A stretch of 9,357 nucleotides of DNA from Rhodospirillum sp. UBA1311 (GTDB lineage: Bacteria; Pseudomonadota; Alphaproteobacteria; Rhodospirillales; Rhodospirillaceae). The stretch lies in assembly GCA_002307145.1 (NCBI GenBank), contig DBTR01000082.1:33820-43176 (forward strand), in the 5' to 3' direction. Positions 6,914 through 9,357 of this stretch are shown piece after piece. The notes beneath the pieces were generated by a model. It saw only the letters and a program-made list of their open reading frames with translations, had not been told where the DNA came from and ran no database searches. The number at the start of each line of letters is the position of its first letter. Within the stretch, counting starts at the first letter, position 1. Made by a program: the position numbers and the translations under genes.

Positions 6914-6981
6914 GCGGACTGTATGGCTCGTTTCCGCACCGCAACGGGCGGGAGCGACGGGATCGCGGGTGATTGTGTCCT

Positions 6982-7980
6982 ATGGTTTCGCTTCGGGCGC
7001 GCGGGATTTTGCTCGTAGTACTGGCGGCGTGGTGTTTCGCAACACCCGCCAAAGCTGCCCAGCCACGCCCCGTCGCGATCTGGGTGCCGGGCTCCGCCGA
7101 TAGTCTCACCGTTCGGCAGATCGCCTTCCTCACCAAGCGCATCGACGAACGCCTCCCCGGTCGCTTCGCCTTCGAGGTCCAATCCGGAGCGGTTTGCCCG
7201 CCCGAGGCCGAGCTTCTCGGCCAGATCCGCGAAGACCGCATCGACATCGCGGTGATGGGCGACGCCCTGATCGACGAAGTGCCGCGCCTGTCGCTGTTCC
7301 GCCTGCCCTGGCTGTTCGTCGACCGCGAACACGTCCAGCGCGCGCTCTACGCCGGCCTCGAAGACGAGATTCGCACCCACGTCGAAGGCTCGCTCAAGCT
7401 GATCGTCCTCGGCCTTTATGAGAACGGCTTCCGCCAGATTCGCGCCGACAAGGCGATCCTCGGGCCGGAAGACCTGGCGCAACGCAAGATCCTCGTCAAC
7501 GAGGGCCGCAAGATGCGCGACCTGCTGCGTTCGCTCGGCGCCGTGCCGCAGAAATACCCGCCGGAAGACGCAGCCGAAGCCCTGGAAAAAGGCATCGTCG
7601 ACAGCTTCGACGGCCGCCTCGACACCCTGCTGCGCCTGCCGATCGGCGACAAGGCCCCGGTGATCACCCTCACCCGCCATGTCTACGAGCCGACCTTCGT
7701 CGTCGCCTCGCGCAAGTTCTGGGAGAGCCTCTCCGACGCCGAACGCGCCGCGCTCACCGAGATCGGCGTCGACTTCACCGACACCGCCGCGCAACTCGCG
7801 GTCACCTACTGGGAAACCCTCGCCAAGCGCATGCCGCGCAAGGTCCGCCTCCAGGCCATGGCGCCCGACCGCTTCGGCGCGATCGCCACCCAACATCGCG
7901 CCACGTACGAACGTGCCTACGGCAGCGACTGGCTCGATTTCGTCGACCTCACCCGTGAAGGCGAGGCACCGAGCCGATAG
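6982..7980 (+). CDS. TRAP transporter DctP-like solute-binding protein (orphan)
   Basis: The 332-residue product has a clear signal peptide: basic MVSLRARG, a hydrophobic core, then AKA and a likely cut near residue 25. The rest follows the DctP plan, with IDIAVMGDALIDEVPRLSLFRLPWLF (87-112), LGLYENGFRQI (143-153), GPEDLAQRKILV (161-172), LGAVPQKYPPEDAAEALEKGIVDSFDG (185-211) and a C-terminal helical region. DctP proteins capture organic acids in the periplasm for DctQM symporters. Here no dctQ or dctM gene is adjacent. In the stretch that normally reads KIRV, carrying the carboxylate-binding Arg, the sequence is KILV (Leu171), so the ligand may differ or contact R151 or R176 instead. The ATG at 6982 is preferred over a TTG at 6973. 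A 29-base hairpin follows the stop. Confidence 0.85.
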   Translation: MVSLRARGILLVVLAAWCFATPAKAAQPRPVAIWVPGSADSLTVRQIAFLTKRIDERLPGRFAFEVQSGAVCPPEAELLGQIREDRIDIAVMGDALIDEVPRLSLFRLPWLFVDREHVQRALYAGLEDEIRTHVEGSLKLIVLGLYENGFRQIRADKAILGPEDLAQRKILVNEGRKMRDLLRSLGAVPQKYPPEDAAEALEKGIVDSFDGRLDTLLRLPIGDKAPVITLTRHVYEPTFVVASRKFWESLSDAERAALTEIGVDFTDTAAQLAVTYWETLAKRMPRKVRLQAMAPDRFGAIATQHRATYERAYGSDWLDFVDLTREGEAPSR

Positions 7981-7985
7981 CGCGA

Positions 7986-8014
7986 GCGGCGGATTGCGTG
8001 GAACCTTCCGCCGC
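7986..8014 (+). terminator. perfect 8-bp hairpin after the TRAP binding-protein gene
   Basis: GCGGCGGA (7986-7993) pairs exactly with TCCGCCGC (8007-8014) across a 13-base loop, starting 6 bases after the TAG at 7978-7980. No T run follows, so it is not a textbook intrinsic terminator. It could be an mRNA 3' stabilising hairpin or an attenuator between this gene and the next. Confidence 0.45.
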
Positions 8015-8073
8015 ACCAAGTCTTGCTGTCTCGACTGAGGCGATTTCCACCCCACTCATCAGGAGGATACCCG

Positions 8074-8466
8074 ATGCAGGATTCCCTGCTTGGTCTCGCG
8101 CTCGCCGCGATGCTCGGCTTCGCGTCCACGGCAGCCCTCGCCCTCGACATGCCCGAGGGCATCGGGATCGGCGACAGCGCCAAGGGACAGATCCTGGTCA
8201 ACCACGACCGGATGAGCCTCTACACCTTCTCCGCCGACCCCCCCAACCAATCCGTCTGCATCGGCGGCTGCTCGGCAAGCTGGCCCCCCGCCCTCGCCCC
8301 CGAGGACGCCAAGCCCCTCGGCGACTTCAGCATCGTCCAACGCGACGACGGCTCCCGCCAATGGGCCTTCCGCCAACGCCCCCTCTATGCCTGGATCGAA
8401 GACCACAACCCCGGCGACACCACCGGCGACGGCATGGGCGGCAAATGGACGCTGGCAAAGCCGTGA
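8074..8466 (+). CDS. secreted COG4315-type repeat protein (Yx(F/W)xxD motifs)
   Basis: The 130-residue product belongs to the small exported family often annotated as lipoprotein with Yx(FWY)xxD motif (COG4315, PF03640), of unknown function. Two motif copies are visible: YTFSAD (50-55) and YAWIED (105-110). Between them is CIGGCSASWPP (62-72), with its Cys pair, and the end GDTTGDGMGGKWTLAKP is also typical. The start is the ATG at 8074 because a perfect AGGAGG (8061-8066) lies 7 bases before it. The resulting signal peptide (core about 5-22, ALA at 21-23) has no basic n-region residue and no lipobox Cys. A start at the TTG at 8023 would add an Arg-rich leader but would waste the ribosome site. 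It follows the TRAP-like gene by 93 bases and ends 2 bases before repeat copy B. Confidence 0.87.
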   Translation: MQDSLLGLALAAMLGFASTAALALDMPEGIGIGDSAKGQILVNHDRMSLYTFSADPPNQSVCIGGCSASWPPALAPEDAKPLGDFSIVQRDDGSRQWAFRQRPLYAWIEDHNPGDTTGDGMGGKWTLAKP

Positions 8467-8468
8467 GA

Positions 8469-8645
8469 CCAGGGCTCTGCCCTGGACCCGCTGAGGCCTT
8501 GGGCCCCGACCCCCTGAGTTCTGGTTTTTGCGCGTAGCGCGATAAACCCATCACGCCGGATGATGGCTGAATGCCGCTTTGCGGCGAAAAACTGAAGGGG
8601 TTCTGGGGGCCCAAGGCCCCTAGCGGGTGCGGGCAGAGCCCGCGT
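8469..8645 (+). repeat. modular palindromic repeat, copy B
   Basis: The element is an imperfect long inverted repeat. The left arm (8469-8513) and right arm (about 8597-8643) pair with each other through GGCCTTGGGCCCC-type sequence. Each arm tip also folds on itself: CCAGGGC-TCT-GCCCTGG (8469-8485) and GCGGGC-AGA-GCCCGC (8629-8643). Inside are more hairpins: GCGC-GTA-GCGC (8530-8540), CCATCA/TGATGG (8548-8553 with 8561-8566) and GCCGC-TTT-GCGGC (8573-8585). It shares 23 identical bases at the left end and a 22-of-23 core with copy A at 5850-6027, in opposite orientation. It fills the whole gap between the stop codons of two convergent genes (8466 and 8651), which suggests a role as bidirectional terminator; that role is inference. 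Confidence 0.85.
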
Positions 8646-8650
8646 CCCCT

Positions 8651-8980
8651 TCAAACCCCGTCCGGCGTCCAGTAATCGGGCGCTTCCACCTCGACCACCC
8701 AGAGGTCTTCGTCGTAGCGGGTTTGGCGCGCGACGAAAGCGTCGGCGTCGGCTTCCGCGACCGGGTCGTTGCCGGTCATCGGCATCCATTTGCGCAGGCC
8801 GTCCTCGGCGAACACGCTTTGGAAGACGACGCAGAGGAAGCCCGGCGAGATCCGTTTGATCAGGACCGCGCCCGAAGTGTCGTCACCCTTGCGGGTGACG
8901 TAGGCGGCCTGATTCACGGCCATGCATTGGCGGATCAGCGCGCGCACCAGCATTCCTGCCTTGAGGCGCGGCGCTTCCAT
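8651..8980 (-). CDS. DUF1491 family protein
   Basis: The 109-residue product matches the DUF1491 pattern known in alphaproteobacteria: RLKAGMLVRALIRQ at the start, a middle strand region with GDDTSGAVLIK, then WMPMTGNDPVAEADADAFVARQTRYDEDLWVVEVE near the end. The function is unknown. It has no signal peptide or membrane segment and is probably cytoplasmic. The ATG at 8978-8980 has AGAGG a few bases upstream. It starts 6 bases after the cobJ stop, so the two are very likely one transcript. Its stop codon directly abuts the end of repeat copy B, and its last residues (PDGV) may have been shaped by the repeat boundary. Confidence 0.88.
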   Translation of the reverse strand: MEAPRLKAGMLVRALIRQCMAVNQAAYVTRKGDDTSGAVLIKRISPGFLCVVFQSVFAEDGLRKWMPMTGNDPVAEADADAFVARQTRYDEDLWVVEVEAPDYWTPDGV

Positions 8981-8986
8981 GATCCT

Positions 8987-9357
8987 CTAGTCCTTCAGGA
9001 ACGACAGCTTCTTCGCATAGCCGCGCGGCGAATAGACCCAGGTGCGCCCGGCGATGTCGAAGGCGCGGGTGGTCTGGTTGCCGATCGTGACCATCGAGAG
9101 CATGTCGGCGTGGTCGGGGGTGAGCTCGGCCAGGGTGATCACCTCGACGCTCTGGTCCTCGCGGCCGACGTTGCGCGCGATCACCACCGGAGTGGTGCCG
9201 GGGCGGCCGGTGAGGAGGATGTCCCGCGCCCGTTCGATCTGGCTGCGGCGGCGGCGCGACACCGGATTGTAGAGCGCGACGATGAAGTCGCCGAGAGCGG
9301 CGGCCTTGAGGCGCGCCTCGATGGTTTCCCAGGGGGTCAGCAGGTCGGAGAGCGAGA
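8987..9357 (-). CDS. cobJ: precorrin-3B C17-methyltransferase (C-terminal part, cut by window edge)
   Basis: CobJ transfers a methyl group from S-adenosylmethionine to C17 of precorrin-3B with ring contraction, in aerobic cobalamin synthesis. The frame is open to the window edge, so about 122 C-terminal residues are seen. They include SLSDLLTPWETIEARL, GDFIVALYNPVSRRR, TPVVIARNVGREDQ, ITLAELTPDHADMLSMVTIGN and the terminal segment WVYSPRGYAKK. These are characteristic of the CobJ/CbiH methyltransferase fold. CbiH of the anaerobic pathway is very similar and cannot be excluded from this fragment alone. The gene ends with TAG at 8987-8989 and is followed by the DUF1491 gene 6 bases later. Confidence 0.93.
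   Translation of the reverse strand, partial: SLSDLLTPWETIEARLKAAALGDFIVALYNPVSRRRRSQIERARDILLTGRPGTTPVVIARNVGREDQSVEVITLAELTPDHADMLSMVTIGNQTTRAFDIAGRTWVYSPRGYAKKLSFLKD

Noticed and set aside
6676..8055. 459-codon minus-strand frame antisense to the TRAP-like gene
   Set aside because: Shadow of a clearly real signal-peptide-bearing gene; composition is low-complexity and acidic, without motifs.
8385..8789. 134-codon minus-strand frame through repeat copy B
   Set aside because: It crosses the palindromic repeat and overlaps the real DUF1491 gene in another frame; no family features.

Overview
This is a GC-rich chromosomal window, visibly dominated by G/C-ending codons. The gene content (purD divergent from xseA, a DUF1491 protein, CobJ of the aerobic-style cobalamin pathway, a GH17 membrane protein, an HD-GYP regulator, a TRAP-type binding protein) points to an alphaproteobacterium, most likely a Rhodospirillales-type organism. 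That placement is inferred from family content and base composition, not from a database match. No rRNA, tRNA, CRISPR array, transposase or phage gene is visible, and no gene-free stretch exceeds 300 bases.

Left part (1-2918): the 3' end of a GH17 beta-glucan-active membrane protein runs rightward. It overlaps tail-to-tail, by 29 bases, a small uncharacterised membrane protein on the minus strand. Upstream of that protein, on the same strand, is an HD-GYP phosphodiesterase whose receiver domain has lost its phospho-acceptor. A 254-base intergenic region with an AT-rich block precedes the HD-GYP gene.

Middle (2919-5832): purD (purine biosynthesis) and xseA (exonuclease VII large subunit) are divergently transcribed from a 106-base shared control region. 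A plausible sigma70-type promoter for purD lies there. XseA carries a long Arg/Leu/Ala-rich helical C-terminal part.

Right part (5833-8650): three exported proteins all run rightward: an M23 peptidoglycan endopeptidase, an orphan TRAP/DctP-like solute-binding protein, and a COG4315-type secreted repeat protein. They are bracketed by two inverted copies of a roughly 180-base modular palindromic repeat. The left copy (about 5850-6027) is fused in frame to the 5' end of the M23 gene and supplies its likely start codon and signal-peptide n-region. The right copy (about 8469-8645) fills the gap between two convergent stop codons and probably acts as a bidirectional terminator.

Right edge (8651-9357): on the minus strand, cobJ (precorrin-3B C17-methyltransferase, cut by the window edge) is followed 6 bases later by a DUF1491 gene, probably as one operon.

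The most unusual feature is the palindromic repeat family, and in particular its in-frame incorporation into the M23 reading frame. The rest is mostly ordinary core genome with a few degenerate or atypical domains.
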